Positions 8,539-17,766 are shown, numbered from the stretch's first letter. The stretch is DNA of 64,000 nucleotides from an uncultured Faecalicatena sp. (GCA_948468385.1 CAOKHZ010000010.1:62001-126000); one strand, 5' to 3'. Program-made: numbers and translations. Notes: generated by a model not told the origin, from the sequence alone.

Positions 8539-8850
8539 TCACTTTACCTTCACCGCGGTTCCATATACGATGACTTCCGCCGCTCCCTGCATCACCGAGG
8601 ACGACCCATAACGGACATTGATTACGGCATCCGCTCCCAGGCTTTCCGCCTCGTCCACCATCCGTTTCGTGGCAATCTGCCTGGCCTCGTTCAGCATTTC
8701 GGTGTAGCCGGTCAGCTCACCGCCTACCAACGTCTTCATGCCCGCCATAAAATCCTTCCCTATGTTCTTTGACATTACGACGGTTCCCTTCACGATATCC
8801 AACGCTTCAATTTCTTTCCCCGGTACATAATTAATACTTAGAAGCTTCAT
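8539..8850 (-). CDS. YbjQ/UPF0145 family protein
   Basis: A 103-residue protein that matches the YbjQ (DUF74) family along its length: GADAVINVRYGSSSV and the final VIVYGTAVKV are family hallmarks. The structures are pentameric beta-alpha proteins once thought to bind metals; the cellular role is not known. It overlaps the end of the upstream merR gene by 20 nt, so the pair is translationally coupled and the regulator probably acts in the same process. Confidence 0.9.
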   Translation of the reverse strand: MKLLSINYVPGKEIEALDIVKGTVVMSKNIGKDFMAGMKTLVGGELTGYTEMLNEARQIATKRMVDEAESLGADAVINVRYGSSSVMQGAAEVIVYGTAVKVK

Positions 8851-9481
8851 AGATTTCTCCCCCCTCGATTTCTTTCATTCTTTCCCTCATCACCATGATG
8901 GTCGCCACGATAACCGCCGCCAGCGGTAAGCTGAATATCAAAAACATGAACACCGGCATCGGATCCTCGGAAATCCCCCATGTGCAATACGCGAACAAAG
9001 CAATCATCAGCCCCATGAATACAATCATGACACTTCCCGCTATAATGGAATGCCTTTTCCTTGATTTTTTGTCCGTTCTTTTCGCATCCACGAATGCCAC
9101 ACCTCCTTTTTCCATCTGTTCCATTTTTTGCAGATACACGCTTGCATCCATGCCTGAAAACTGTTCTTGCGCCTGAATCATCGCACCGCAAAACGTCTTC
9201 ATCTCCGCTATGTTCTTTTCTTCCCGCTCCAGCGTGATGATATGCCTGCAAAGACAGTCCTCGAGAGGAAGATGTCCCTCCTGCATCCGGCGTATTTCGC
9301 TGATTGGCACGTTCAATTTACGGAGCAATTTAATCTTTCGCAAAACTTCCACGTCCTCGTTTGAATAGTCCCGGTAACGATTCACTTCGTTACGAGCAGG
9401 ATTTAAAAGTCCTTGCTCCTCGTAAAATCGAATGTTCTTTTTCGTAATGTCCACCAACCGCTCCACTTCATTGATACGCAT
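8831..9481 (-). CDS. MerR-family transcriptional regulator with two C-terminal membrane segments
   Basis: A 216-residue protein. Residues 1-70 form the MerR winged helix-turn-helix (INEVERLVDITKKNIRFYEEQGLL, then NRYRDYSNEDVEVLRKI), followed by a coiled dimerisation helix. Two hydrophobic segments near residues 145-195 (SVMIVFMGLMIALFAY and VFMFLIFSLPLAAVIVATIM) suggest a membrane-anchored regulator instead of the usual soluble form. ATG 9481 follows GGAGG. It overlaps ybjQ. The signal sensed is unknown; the membrane anchor suggests an envelope cue, which is inference. Confidence 0.85.
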   Translation of the reverse strand: MRINEVERLVDITKKNIRFYEEQGLLNPARNEVNRYRDYSNEDVEVLRKIKLLRKLNVPISEIRRMQEGHLPLEDCLCRHIITLEREEKNIAEMKTFCGAMIQAQEQFSGMDASVYLQKMEQMEKGGVAFVDAKRTDKKSRKRHSIIAGSVMIVFMGLMIALFAYCTWGISEDPMPVFMFLIFSLPLAAVIVATIMVMRERMKEIEGGEIYEASKY

Positions 9482-9680
9482 GGCCTTGCCTCCCACTTGC
9501 CGCCATGCCGTTGCCAAGCAAGGTTCGCTGGTCATGAATGACGGCTCCCACTTCCTACTTTGCGTTTTGCGTGTATCTTTCCTTTTTTATACACGTTCCA
9601 CAAGGGGGAAAGTCAACTGTTTTTTGAAAATTTGATAAAAAAGCTCCCCCACACTTTGAAAGAAAGAGTTGGCCTTCATC

Positions 9681-11234
9681 TTATTCCTCACCCATAACCC
9701 GCTGCTCGGATATCTGATTGCCCTCCTCGTCATACTCATACGTGATATCCCATCTTAATTCTCCGGTTCCACGGTAGCTTCTATCCCTAACGCAGTATCC
9801 CCTCTCATCATGTTCGTATACATGATAAGAAATCAACGTCCCATCCTCCGAGTAATGATTTTTCCTTGTCTGGTTTCCATTTTTATCATATTCATAAGTA
9901 TAATATACGTCCAGATAGCCTCCCGCCTCGTATTGACTGCTTTTTACCAAACGGCCTTCTTCATCGTACTCATTTTCACAATAGTAAATAAACATCCCAT
10001 CGGTATCGTATACTTTTTTTCTCACTCGATTCCCATTTTCATCAAACTCGTAGGATTCTTTCATAAGCTTGCCATTTTGGGTTTCCCATCCATATGCCTG
10101 GATTTTCCTTCCCTCCTCGTCATACTTCTCTTCTCCTACCCCGATCTGCTTTCCCGAAGCGTCATACGCCATGATTTTTATCCTGCGCCCTTGCTCATCA
10201 TAAAAATAGTCATGGTACCAGGCCAAATCACCATCCCTATAAAAGGAGTATCTTCTCATACGCTGCTGGGAATCTTTTATTTCCCCGTTTTCCATCTCCG
10301 CGATCTTTTCCTTGATTTCCTTACCATCTCCCGTTTCCTCCAACGCATTTTCCAGGATTTCCATCGCAGTATCATACTCGCCCTGGCGAATCTCCAGGTC
10401 GGCCAGTCCCAGATAGCCTCCTGCATCCGTCGCATCCAGTTCTATCGCCTTCTCGTAATCCGCCCGCGCCAGTTCTATGTTTTCCTTTGTCTCTCCTTCA
10501 GAAATACGGGCGGTTCCGCGCAGTGCGTATGCCTGAGCCGAACCCTCCTTGGGAATCTGTATGTCCAGGGCGGCGTTTATCTTTCTTCTAAGTCCATTAT
10601 CCGCCCACACTTCCTCCAAAACATAAGATGGAACCTCGTATAATTCCAGCTTATCCTTGGCCATCTCATACTTTCCCGACTCTCTTCTTGAATAAAAGCT
10701 TAGTTCTGCCTTTTCCCTGCTTGAAATCTGCTCCGCCTTCATCTCCCCGGTTTTCGGATTCGTCATGCCACATTCCACACTTCCCGTCAAAACAAAAACG
10801 TTCTCGTGCGTATCGTCAAGCACTTCCACCCAGCCGCAACCTTCCTGGATATCAACCGTCATCGTGGAAGTTCGGATTACAAATGTTTCCTCATCCTTTA
10901 CTGGTTTCGTGACGTAAAAAAACACGCCGCCGGAATTAACGATGACTTCCGTCTTCTCCCCATCTTTTTGAACCTCAACCTCGCTCTCCTTATCCAACTT
11001 TACCGTCTTCACGCCATCCAGGGCAATCCATGCATGGCTTTCCTCTCCCGTTTCCATACGGCAGCCACTGGAAAGCTCCACATTTTCCGCCGGGGAAACC
11101 GTCTCCCCATTTCCGTTTAAGACTTCGACCGTCCCTTCCGTCTTCGTAAGGCGCATGGCGGAGTTCGAACCCCCGCAACCCGCGCAGAGCAAGACAACCA
11201 ACAAAAGTACCACCAAATTTCTACTTCTTTTCAT
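9681..11234 (-). CDS. Lipoprotein with FecR-like, TPR and YD-type repeat regions
   Basis: A 517-residue secreted lipoprotein. The signal peptide LLLVVLLCAGC ends in a cysteine for lipidation. Residues about 28-180 resemble a FecR domain (TEGTVEVLNGNGETVSPAEN, SGGVFFYVTKPV). Residues 225-320 hold two TPR-like helix pairs. From 325 to the end come about seven short repeats of the form YEYDExGNxxRKxxYxxDG, like the YwqK/RHS-type YD repeats. FecR domains often bind or sense cell-envelope ligands, and YD repeats are beta-sheet modules; together this suggests a surface scaffold. It stands alone, with no sigma factor neighbour. Function unknown. Confidence 0.75.
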   Translation of the reverse strand: MKRSRNLVVLLLVVLLCAGCGGSNSAMRLTKTEGTVEVLNGNGETVSPAENVELSSGCRMETGEESHAWIALDGVKTVKLDKESEVEVQKDGEKTEVIVNSGGVFFYVTKPVKDEETFVIRTSTMTVDIQEGCGWVEVLDDTHENVFVLTGSVECGMTNPKTGEMKAEQISSREKAELSFYSRRESGKYEMAKDKLELYEVPSYVLEEVWADNGLRRKINAALDIQIPKEGSAQAYALRGTARISEGETKENIELARADYEKAIELDATDAGGYLGLADLEIRQGEYDTAMEILENALEETGDGKEIKEKIAEMENGEIKDSQQRMRRYSFYRDGDLAWYHDYFYDEQGRRIKIMAYDASGKQIGVGEEKYDEEGRKIQAYGWETQNGKLMKESYEFDENGNRVRKKVYDTDGMFIYYCENEYDEEGRLVKSSQYEAGGYLDVYYTYEYDKNGNQTRKNHYSEDGTLISYHVYEHDERGYCVRDRSYRGTGELRWDITYEYDEEGNQISEQRVMGEE

Positions 11235-11693
11235 TACCTTTTCCTCCCGATATCGTTTCTTTTATTTCAACATGCATTTTAATTCCCTGATACCCATGAA
11301 TTGCTACGCACTTTATAAATCTGGTATCATCATAATATCACAAAAAAAGCTCTTGTTCCACATCCATTCTTAATTTTCATGTATTACAACATAAATTTGG
11401 TTACTATTCACGGCCTATGGCCGCGATAGTAACGGTATTCCCACCGTTCTCCCTGAATGTTTACCGCAGTCTAGTAATAGTAAATCTCTAAATCTGGTTT
11501 TTATAACTACGTTTTGAAATATTCAATCGTAAAACAGTTGCGTTTTCCGCAGAAACGTAGTATCCTATATAGTAATACGAAGTACTTTGTACGCTCATTC
11601 TCCTTTGACAGAAATGTATCGGCTACAAAGTTCAGACCGATTTCCATCCACATGGAGTCAAATCACAACATATGACGCAGAGAGGTTTTTAAC
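11235..11693. other. 460-bp intergenic region with GTTACTATTCACGG palindrome
   Basis: No gene is seen. At 11399-11435 GTTACTATTCACGGCC is followed after three bases by GGCCGCGATAGTAAC, a member of the dispersed palindrome family. The part nearer degV is AT-rich and should carry its promoter, with TTGCGT and TATCCT near 11538-11566 (17-nt spacing) as a weak candidate. Confidence 0.5.
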
Positions 11694-12599
11694 ATGAACG
11701 AAGCATTTCACATTATCAGTGACGGTTCTTGTGACCTGCCCACGAATCTGGCAGAAGAAAAAAACATTACGGTCGTGCCCTTTTATGTATCGTTTGATGG
11801 GGAGCACTACCAGAAAGAAAACGTAGAAATCGGCATCCGGGACTTTTATCAGCAAATGGTGGACAACAAGGGCGTGTATCCCAAGTCTTCCATGCCTTCC
11901 ATCCACGATTACCAGCAGGCGTTTTTGCCCTTCGCCCAGGATGGGATTCCCGTAATCTGCATTTGCATCACCACCAAGTTCAGCGGTTCCATGCAGTCCG
12001 CGCTAGGTGCGCGCTCACTCATCCTGGAGGAATACCCGCAGGCGGAAATCACGGTTATTGATGCCACGATCAATACGGTTTTGCAAGGCCTCTATGTTCT
12101 TGAAGCAGTAAATTTACGCGACAGTGGTGTCAGTTATCAGGACACGGTCGCACGATTGGAACAGATAAAGAGCACCGGGAGGATTTTCTTCACGGTTGGA
12201 GATATGGAATATTTGCAGCACGGGGGAAGAATCGGGAAAGTGGCTGCCGTTGCAGGGAGCGTTTTAAACATCCGCCCCGTCATCACGCTGAAACAAGGAG
12301 AGATTTTCCCTTCCGGCATCGGCAGGGGCCGCAGGCGCAGTACCCAGAAAGCGATAGACCTTCTTTTAGGCTACCTGCGGGAGAGCAGTTTGGGGATTGA
12401 AAGTTATAGTCTCGCAATAGGATATGGTTATGACTACGAGGAAGCCGTTGCCTTCCGCGACCACGCACTGGCCACGCTGGGCGAAAACGGATATGACATA
12501 GTAGATATCCCCCTTTATCAAATCGGAGCCACGATTGGCGTGCACACCGGGCCGTACCCGTTGGGATTTGGAATCATCGAGAAAGGGATTTTACCGTAA
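11694..12599 (+). CDS. DegV family fatty-acid-binding protein
   Basis: A 301-residue cytosolic protein with the DegV fold. It starts IISDGSCDLPTNLAEEKNITVVP, contains the TTKFSGSMQSALGA motif and the MEYLQHGGRIGK motif, and ends with a GPYPLGFGI-type C-terminus, all diagnostic. DegV/FakB proteins bind a fatty acid and present it to the FakA kinase for acyl-phosphate formation; no fakA is in the window, so the precise lipid role is inferred from family. GAGAGG precedes ATG 11694. A clear terminator follows at 12612-12634. Confidence 0.92.
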   Translation: MNEAFHIISDGSCDLPTNLAEEKNITVVPFYVSFDGEHYQKENVEIGIRDFYQQMVDNKGVYPKSSMPSIHDYQQAFLPFAQDGIPVICICITTKFSGSMQSALGARSLILEEYPQAEITVIDATINTVLQGLYVLEAVNLRDSGVSYQDTVARLEQIKSTGRIFFTVGDMEYLQHGGRIGKVAAVAGSVLNIRPVITLKQGEIFPSGIGRGRRRSTQKAIDLLLGYLRESSLGIESYSLAIGYGYDYEEAVAFRDHALATLGENGYDIVDIPLYQIGATIGVHTGPYPLGFGIIEKGILP

Positions 12600-12812
12600 A
12601 ATGTAAAAACTAAAGGGATGGCCGCCATCCCTTTTTTGGTTTTCACATACCCTCAAACTACCGGCCACCCGTGAAAGTTGTTCTTTCGTATGTTCAAAAT
12701 CATCCAGGACGTTTTGTGCCGCTTGTTCATTTTTTAATACAAACAGAAGGTAATAAAGAATATTATCCAAATCTGCAAAAGCATCATCCGTCACAATCAC
12801 TCTATAATCCAT
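12591..12812 (-). pseudogene. Truncated RelE/ParE-family toxin
   Basis: The first 55 or so residues (DYRVIVTDDAFADLDNILYY, then RVAGSLRVCENQK) match ParE/RelE toxins, but after ENQK the frame runs straight into the degV terminator hairpin and stops at 73 residues, 25-30 residues short of the usual length. The lost part carries the last beta strands with the functional Arg/Tyr residues. The start overlaps the antitoxin gene by 11 nt, the normal arrangement. Most likely the toxin is inactive, cut by a deletion that joined degV to this locus. Confidence 0.7.
12612..12634 (+). terminator. degV terminator
   Basis: AAAGGGATGG (12612-12621), CCG loop, CCATCCCTTT (12625-12634) followed by a run of T. 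Confidence 0.85.
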
Positions 12813-13041
12813 ATTTCATCCTCAGCTTACTTACCGCTACATCTGCATCCATCACCCTACCCTCGGCAGCATGCCTCCTTGATGTCTCTAACTTTTCAAG
12901 TATTTGTTCTTCTGTCATGGCTTCAACTTCTGCAGTTTTTTTCTGTTTTATATAAAATCTTCTTGTCAAATCATATATTGTCAATAATTCTGATTCTGGT
13001 AAAGACTGTAACATTGATATGGTCGCTTCTAGTGTACTCAC
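12802..13041 (-). CDS. Antitoxin of a ParE/RelE-type pair
   Basis: A 79-residue acidic protein (STLEATISMLQSLPESELLT at the start, VAVSKLRMKYGL at the end) of the type found directly upstream of ParE-like toxins in Firmicutes. The start is GTG 13041, with AAGGAG 8 nt before it. The gene is intact while its toxin partner is truncated. It would normally bind and neutralise the toxin and repress the operon; here it may be a relic or act on a related toxin elsewhere. Confidence 0.7.
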   Translation of the reverse strand: MSTLEATISMLQSLPESELLTIYDLTRRFYIKQKKTAEVEAMTEEQILEKLETSRRHAAEGRVMDADVAVSKLRMKYGL

Positions 13042-13153
13042 AATCTCAACTCCTTCCTAAATTGACATGTCACCATTCATCTTATCATGTATATTACCAC
13101 ACTTTTTTACTCTTTTCCACACAAAAAAGCAATATGTCATCACCTCAACGACC

Positions 13154-13183
13154 GATGGCCGTGCAACCAAGCGCACGGCCATC
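13154..13183. terminator. Hairpin downstream of the aminotransferase
   Basis: GATGGCCGTGC (13154-13164) pairs exactly with GCACGGCCATC (13173-13183). The T-tract is poor, so termination is less certain than the structure. Confidence 0.5.
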
Positions 13184-13195
13184 ATGAATAAAAAT

Positions 13196-14443
13196 TCATC
13201 TTTTCGCGAAAATCTGCTTTAGCGCCTCCACCAGCGCGTCCACGCATTCCCTTTGATACTCCGGCGGGTTGGAGAGCGCCAGCCGCAAGTGGTTTTTCCC
13301 TTTCTCCGGCCCCCAACTGCTTCCTGCCGTATTATTGATTCCCAATTCATACAATGCCGCCGACAGTTCCTTGTCATCCATGCCGCTGCCCGACACGTCA
13401 GCGAAACAGAACGGCCCGCCCATCGGCCTGGCACACTCAAACCGCCCCTCAAAAACGGCCAGGCTCTCACATGTATAGGCAATGTTTTCCCGATAAATCT
13501 TCTTGGCCTCCGCGATATATTCCTGACGTAACGGCATCGTCAGAGCCGCTTCCGCCCCGTACTGCGTAATCGTCGGTGCCATGGAAAAGCTGCTCCACAT
13601 CTGCACGATGGCAAGCATCTTGACAATCTCGGGATTGGCCACGACCCAGCCGATTCGGTAGCCGGACAAGTGATATCCCTTGCTCAGCCCCTGAACAAGG
13701 ATTCCATAATCCTTCATTCCATCCATGGACAAAATAGAAGTAAACTTTGTCTCTTCCCCCGCCTCGGCCACGTAGGACATGCGCTCATAACATTCATTTT
13801 CCAAGACCATGACTCCATGCTTTACGGCAAGCTTTGCAATGGCTCCCAGTTCTTCCTTAGAATACACATAGCCAATCGGATTATTGGGATTGGTAAAGAC
13901 AATCATTTTCGTCTTGTCAGTGATTGCCTCCTCCAACGCCTCCGGGCAAAGCCGCCAGCGTTTCTCCGTGAGGTCTCCTATCGTTTCCGTAAAACAATGG
14001 CGCGGCGTGACTAATTTTGCGCCTCTCGCCCGGATTTGCCCGTAGGAAGTCACAAAATCCGGATCCATGGAAATCACCTCGTCGCCAACGTTGACAAAAG
14101 CGGAAAGTATCGTGTCAATCGCCGGGGTAATGCCGCAAGTCAGGCATATTTCCGCAAATGGGTCTGCAACAAGGTCATTTTCCTCTTTTAACTTTTCACT
14201 GATTTTAATTGGAAGCCTCGGGTTCAAATCCCAATACGTGGTGTCCTTCCTTTTAAGTGCCTCCACGGTCGCCTGGTCAATCTGCTCTTGTAACGGCAAT
14301 TTCAAATAGCGGCCACATTGCAAGTCATAACCTTTTGCACCGGCGGCACCGGTCTTTAATTCCAGCCCTTTTTTCATCCAATCCGCATAAAGATTTTTCA
14401 GCCTGCTTTCCTCGGACACCGAGACATTTTCTCCGTACCCCAT
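13196..14443 (-). CDS. Class I/II PLP-dependent aminotransferase
   Basis: A 415-residue fold-type I aminotransferase. The PLP-binding signatures are NPNNPIGYV, a Schiff-base lysine in LVQGLSKGYHLSGYRIGW and the carboxylate-binding arginine in KNHLRLALSNPP. Its substrate is not deducible. ATG 14443 has AAGGAG 8 nt upstream and is preferred over the upstream frame. It is the last gene of a minus-strand set, after a second aminotransferase, an NhaC-like transporter and RidA, which points to uptake and transamination of an amino acid. Confidence 0.88.
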   Translation of the reverse strand: MGYGENVSVSEESRLKNLYADWMKKGLELKTGAAGAKGYDLQCGRYLKLPLQEQIDQATVEALKRKDTTYWDLNPRLPIKISEKLKEENDLVADPFAEICLTCGITPAIDTILSAFVNVGDEVISMDPDFVTSYGQIRARGAKLVTPRHCFTETIGDLTEKRWRLCPEALEEAITDKTKMIVFTNPNNPIGYVYSKEELGAIAKLAVKHGVMVLENECYERMSYVAEAGEETKFTSILSMDGMKDYGILVQGLSKGYHLSGYRIGWVVANPEIVKMLAIVQMWSSFSMAPTITQYGAEAALTMPLRQEYIAEAKKIYRENIAYTCESLAVFEGRFECARPMGGPFCFADVSGSGMDDKELSAALYELGINNTAGSSWGPEKGKNHLRLALSNPPEYQRECVDALVEALKQIFAKR

Positions 14444-14518
14444 CAAGGTTTCTCCTTTCAGTGGTTTTCCTATACCACCCATGCACATACCTCCTCTTCG
14501 CCTAATGCAGTCACCACA

Positions 14519-14899
14519 TTAACGAGCCGCGATACACTCTATCTCTATCTCCGCATTTTTAGGCAACGCGCTGACCTCCACGCAAGACCTGGCCGGCCTT
14601 AAATCCCCCAGAACCTTTGCATACGCGGCGTTGATTTCCGCAAATTTACCCATGTCACGTACAAAAATCGTGGTTTTCACGATATCGGCCAACGTATATC
14701 CTGCTTCGGCCAAAATTGCCTTGATATTTTCAATCGACTGCTCGGTCTGCTCTGCGATGGTTCCATTCAACAGTTCTCCCGTCTCCGGAACGATGGGAAG
14801 CTGTCCGGATACGAAAATCAAATCGGAAACCATGATCGCCTGCGAATACGGACCTATCGCCGCCGGTGCCTTCTGTGAATTTAAAATTGTCTTGCTCAT
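14519..14899 (-). CDS. ridA: RidA family 2-iminobutanoate/2-iminopropanoate deaminase
   Basis: A 126-residue protein that is RidA from end to end: AIGPYSQAI near the start, FVSGQLP, and the active-site region RPARSCVEVSALPKNAEIEIE. The arginine of RPARS is the residue that binds the imine carboxylate. RidA hydrolyses reactive enamine/imine intermediates released by PLP enzymes, which fits its place between two aminotransferase genes. GGAGG precedes ATG 14899. A longer upstream frame has no ribosome site. Confidence 0.93.
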   Translation of the reverse strand: MSKTILNSQKAPAAIGPYSQAIMVSDLIFVSGQLPIVPETGELLNGTIAEQTEQSIENIKAILAEAGYTLADIVKTTIFVRDMGKFAEINAAYAKVLGDLRPARSCVEVSALPKNAEIEIECIAAR

Positions 14900-14968
14900 A
14901 ACTAAGTACCTCCATCTCTTATAATTCATTGATTCAAAATGACAAAATATTTTCTTATACTGCCACAC

Positions 14969-14999
14969 GCACTTCGCGCCTGGTCAGGCCGCGAAGTGC
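14969..14999. repeat. Intergenic hairpin between the transporter and ridA
   Basis: GCACTTCGCG (14969-14978) pairs exactly with CGCGAAGTGC (14990-14999). It lacks a T-tract and may adjust expression between the two genes or protect the mRNA. Confidence 0.5.
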
Positions 15000-15004
15000 C
15001 ACTA

Positions 15005-16372
15005 TCACAACATTACCAGCCCTATTACCAGATAAATCAAGCATGCAATTAAAAATACCGCCGTTTTTAACGGAATCTGCGCCTTCGCCAGGCTCATGAC
15101 GTCCACGTCCGCCCCGGTCGCCGCCTGAATCACCATGTCCGACAACGGAGAGGTCTCATCTCCAAACATTCCGCCGCCCAGACACGCCGCCAAAACGATT
15201 GGCAGATTTGCGCCGAGTGCCGCCACCAACGGAATCGCAATCGGAAGAAATACCGCCATGCCGCTTAAAAGGGAACCGGTTGCAAACGCGCAAAGTCCAC
15301 AGAAGAAGCACACGATAAACGGCAGCATCTTCGCCGTTAAAAGCCCGCCCGTCAGTTCCACGATGGTCTCGGAAAATCCGACCGCCGTGACGCCTTTCCC
15401 GAATGCAAACGCCAGCGTCAAAAGCAGGATGATGGGCACCATGCTCATCATGCCTTCCACCAAAACTCCAATCAGCTGATCCAGTTTAAAATACCGGCGG
15501 ACAAGCCCATAAACACAAATCACCAGCAATCCGGCAAAGAAAGGAACCGTGATGGTAACCATGCCCGTTGTAAAATAATAATAAACGACCAATACGATAG
15601 AAACCACGAACGGGAGCACGAAGCTTAACATGTCCGAATTTTCCTTCGCCTTGTCCCCGTCCTTCGCCTCTTTTGCTTTTGTACTCTGTGCCGCTTTCAT
15701 CCGCGTTGCTTCCTTTTCGGCAAATTTCTGCTGGCATTTTTTCATATGTCCAAAATCCGGTATCACCTTCAAGGCAACCAAAAGCCCCAAGAGCACACTT
15801 CCGATCGCATAAAAATTAAACGGTATCAATCTAAGATACTCCGCCATGCCGTCCAAAGACGGGTCCACGGCCTGAATCATGCCGGAAATCGCCAGCATGT
15901 ATATGGTCCACGGCAGCATCGCGCACATGGCAGGACCCGTACAAGAAAGAATCGTCCCCAGCTTTTCATGGGATACTTTGTGCTTGTCCGTCAACGGCCG
16001 CATGATGGTTCCAACGCCAATCGTGGACATTGTCCCGTCACTGCAAAACAAGGCAATCAGCCATGTAAAAAACATCGCGCTCCGATCCGAGCGTATTCGA
16101 CTTCCCGCAATCCTGGTAAACGCGTTAAATCCGCCGGCCTTTTTAATCGCTTCAATCATCATGCCGAAAATAAACAGCATGATGAACACGTCCAGATTTC
16201 CCGTAATGCCTCCAACCATGTACTCATTGACAAACGCATATAAAAATCCGGTGCCGTTTGCAATCAGAGAACAAGAAAGTACGCCGACAAACAACGCGAT
16301 AATTACATTTTTGCTCCACAACGCCAATATCAATGTCAAAATAGGCGGGAGCAATGCCAAAATATGGTTCAT
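15005..16372 (-). CDS. NhaC-family Na+/H+ antiporter or amino acid transporter
   Basis: A 455-residue polytopic membrane protein with 11-12 hydrophobic segments. The stretches ALFCSDGTMSTIGVGTIMRP and FGDETSPLSDMVIQAATGAD are typical of the NhaC/IT superfamily. Members exchange Na+ for H+ or for organic anions and amino acids. Flanked by aminotransferases and RidA, an amino acid or amine transport role is as likely as pH homeostasis. AGGAGGT lies 5 nt before ATG 16372. The gap to the upstream aminotransferase is 28 nt. Confidence 0.85.
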   Translation of the reverse strand: MNHILALLPPILTLILALWSKNVIIALFVGVLSCSLIANGTGFLYAFVNEYMVGGITGNLDVFIMLFIFGMMIEAIKKAGGFNAFTRIAGSRIRSDRSAMFFTWLIALFCSDGTMSTIGVGTIMRPLTDKHKVSHEKLGTILSCTGPAMCAMLPWTIYMLAISGMIQAVDPSLDGMAEYLRLIPFNFYAIGSVLLGLLVALKVIPDFGHMKKCQQKFAEKEATRMKAAQSTKAKEAKDGDKAKENSDMLSFVLPFVVSIVLVVYYYFTTGMVTITVPFFAGLLVICVYGLVRRYFKLDQLIGVLVEGMMSMVPIILLLTLAFAFGKGVTAVGFSETIVELTGGLLTAKMLPFIVCFFCGLCAFATGSLLSGMAVFLPIAIPLVAALGANLPIVLAACLGGGMFGDETSPLSDMVIQAATGADVDVMSLAKAQIPLKTAVFLIACLIYLVIGLVML

Positions 16373-16400
16373 ATTCTACCTCCTCACTATGAACAAGCAC

Positions 16401-17597
16401 TTACCGTCCATGCTTTGGATACTTCTCAAGTGCTTTCTTTATGCGTTCCAACGCGTCCATACATGCGGCCATGTCCTTCTTCGCCCCGACAATGACACGG
16501 ATGCCTTTTTCTCCCAAAGTTCCAAACATTGTCCCATCGGACACCGCCACATGAGCCTCTTCCAAAAGATAACCCGTCACCTCGGCGGAAGTCCCCAGAC
16601 CGTCCACCTCCAACCACAAATAAAATCCTGATTCCGGCTTGTGGCAATAAACTCCCGGAATGTCCTTCAAAAGCTCATAGCCCGCCAACGCTCGTTTTTG
16701 GAATTCCACCCGATTTTGCTCTATGAACTCCGGATGCCTCAGTGCCGCCAAAATCGCCTTTTGGATTATGGTATTGGGCGCGCCCACGTAATTGACCGCG
16801 CAGGCCTGCAATACCTCCATGATTGGCTTGTCCGCCACCATGTAGGCTAAACGCAATCCACACAGCCCCATGGACTTGGAAAACGAGCTCATTAAAATCG
16901 TCCGCTCAAACATGCCCGGAATGGTACAAACCTGGAACATTTCCGTTTCGTCAAATACCGTCTCCTCGAAGCACTGGTCAATAATCAGAATCAAATTATT
17001 ACGGATGATTACCTCCGACAATCCACGAAGCGTCTGCTCACTGTACACCGTCGTCGTAGGGTTATTGGGATTCACCAAAATTACGGCCTTTGTATATGGC
17101 GTAATCCGCTTCTCAAACTCCGCCGCATCCAAATCGTACCCCTTTTCCCTGCATGTGGGAACCGGAATCGGAACTGCCCCCATCAACTGCGTGGATACAA
17201 ATGCATGCGAATATGTCGGCGCGGGCACCAAAACCTCCGTCCGCTCTCCCGGCACCAGAAACGGCCGAAGCGCGTACATGTACGATGGATCCGACCCGTT
17301 CGTAATCACGACATTTTCATTCGGATCGATGTCAATCCCGTTCAAGGCACGCACACGCTCCGCCACGGCCTTTCGCATCTCGAGACTTCCCACCGGCAGG
17401 GTATAGTGCGCGGCATCCCCGTCCAACGCTTGTAAAATTCCCTCCCTTACCACCTTCGGCATGGAATCGTCTGGAAAATACGGATCCGCCCATCCCATAA
17501 AATCAATGTCCGCCCGGCCGCGAAACGCCTCGTACCCGTCAAAATCCGGCGCCTCCAGTCCCGCATAAACGGGATCCATTCGTTTCTTCACGTCCAT
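16401..17597 (-). CDS. Class I/II PLP-dependent aminotransferase (first gene of the operon)
   Basis: A 398-residue fold-type I enzyme with NPNNPTTTVYS, LIIDQCFEETVF, the lysine in MSSFSKSMGLCGLRLAYM and a C-terminal GEKGIRVIVGA that supplies the carboxylate-binding Arg. It is only distantly similar to the other aminotransferase of this operon, so the two probably handle different amino acids or steps. GAGGAGGG precedes ATG 17597. It is divergent from the DauR-like regulator across a 280-bp AT-rich region, the usual place for shared control. Confidence 0.88.
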   Translation of the reverse strand: MDVKKRMDPVYAGLEAPDFDGYEAFRGRADIDFMGWADPYFPDDSMPKVVREGILQALDGDAAHYTLPVGSLEMRKAVAERVRALNGIDIDPNENVVITNGSDPSYMYALRPFLVPGERTEVLVPAPTYSHAFVSTQLMGAVPIPVPTCREKGYDLDAAEFEKRITPYTKAVILVNPNNPTTTVYSEQTLRGLSEVIIRNNLILIIDQCFEETVFDETEMFQVCTIPGMFERTILMSSFSKSMGLCGLRLAYMVADKPIMEVLQACAVNYVGAPNTIIQKAILAALRHPEFIEQNRVEFQKRALAGYELLKDIPGVYCHKPESGFYLWLEVDGLGTSAEVTGYLLEEAHVAVSDGTMFGTLGEKGIRVIVGAKKDMAACMDALERIKKALEKYPKHGR

Positions 17598-17727
17598 AAA
17601 TTCCCTCCTCTCTTTGTATTGTAAAATAATAATATCACTAAAATAAAATAATGTCAAGTAAATGTGATTTATTAAATGAAATATTTTAATGTCGCGATAT
17701 TTTTGTAAAGCGAATAAATCATTTCAT

Positions 17728-17756
17728 TTGACAGCATAAAAAAAATGCATTAAAAT
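17728..17756 (+). promoter_or_regulatory. Promoter for the DauR-like regulator
   Basis: TTGACA (17728-17733), 17-nt spacer, TAAAAT (17751-17756). The predicted start is near 17763, so the ATG at 17758 cannot be the translation start. The hairpin repeat at 17767-17817 lies in the first 60 nt of the mRNA. Confidence 0.75.
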
Positions 17757-17766
17757 GATGATACCA

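Noticed and set aside
13154-13183. Firm terminator call for this hairpin
   Set aside because: The stem is perfect, but the minus-strand side lacks a T-run; kept only as a low-confidence feature.
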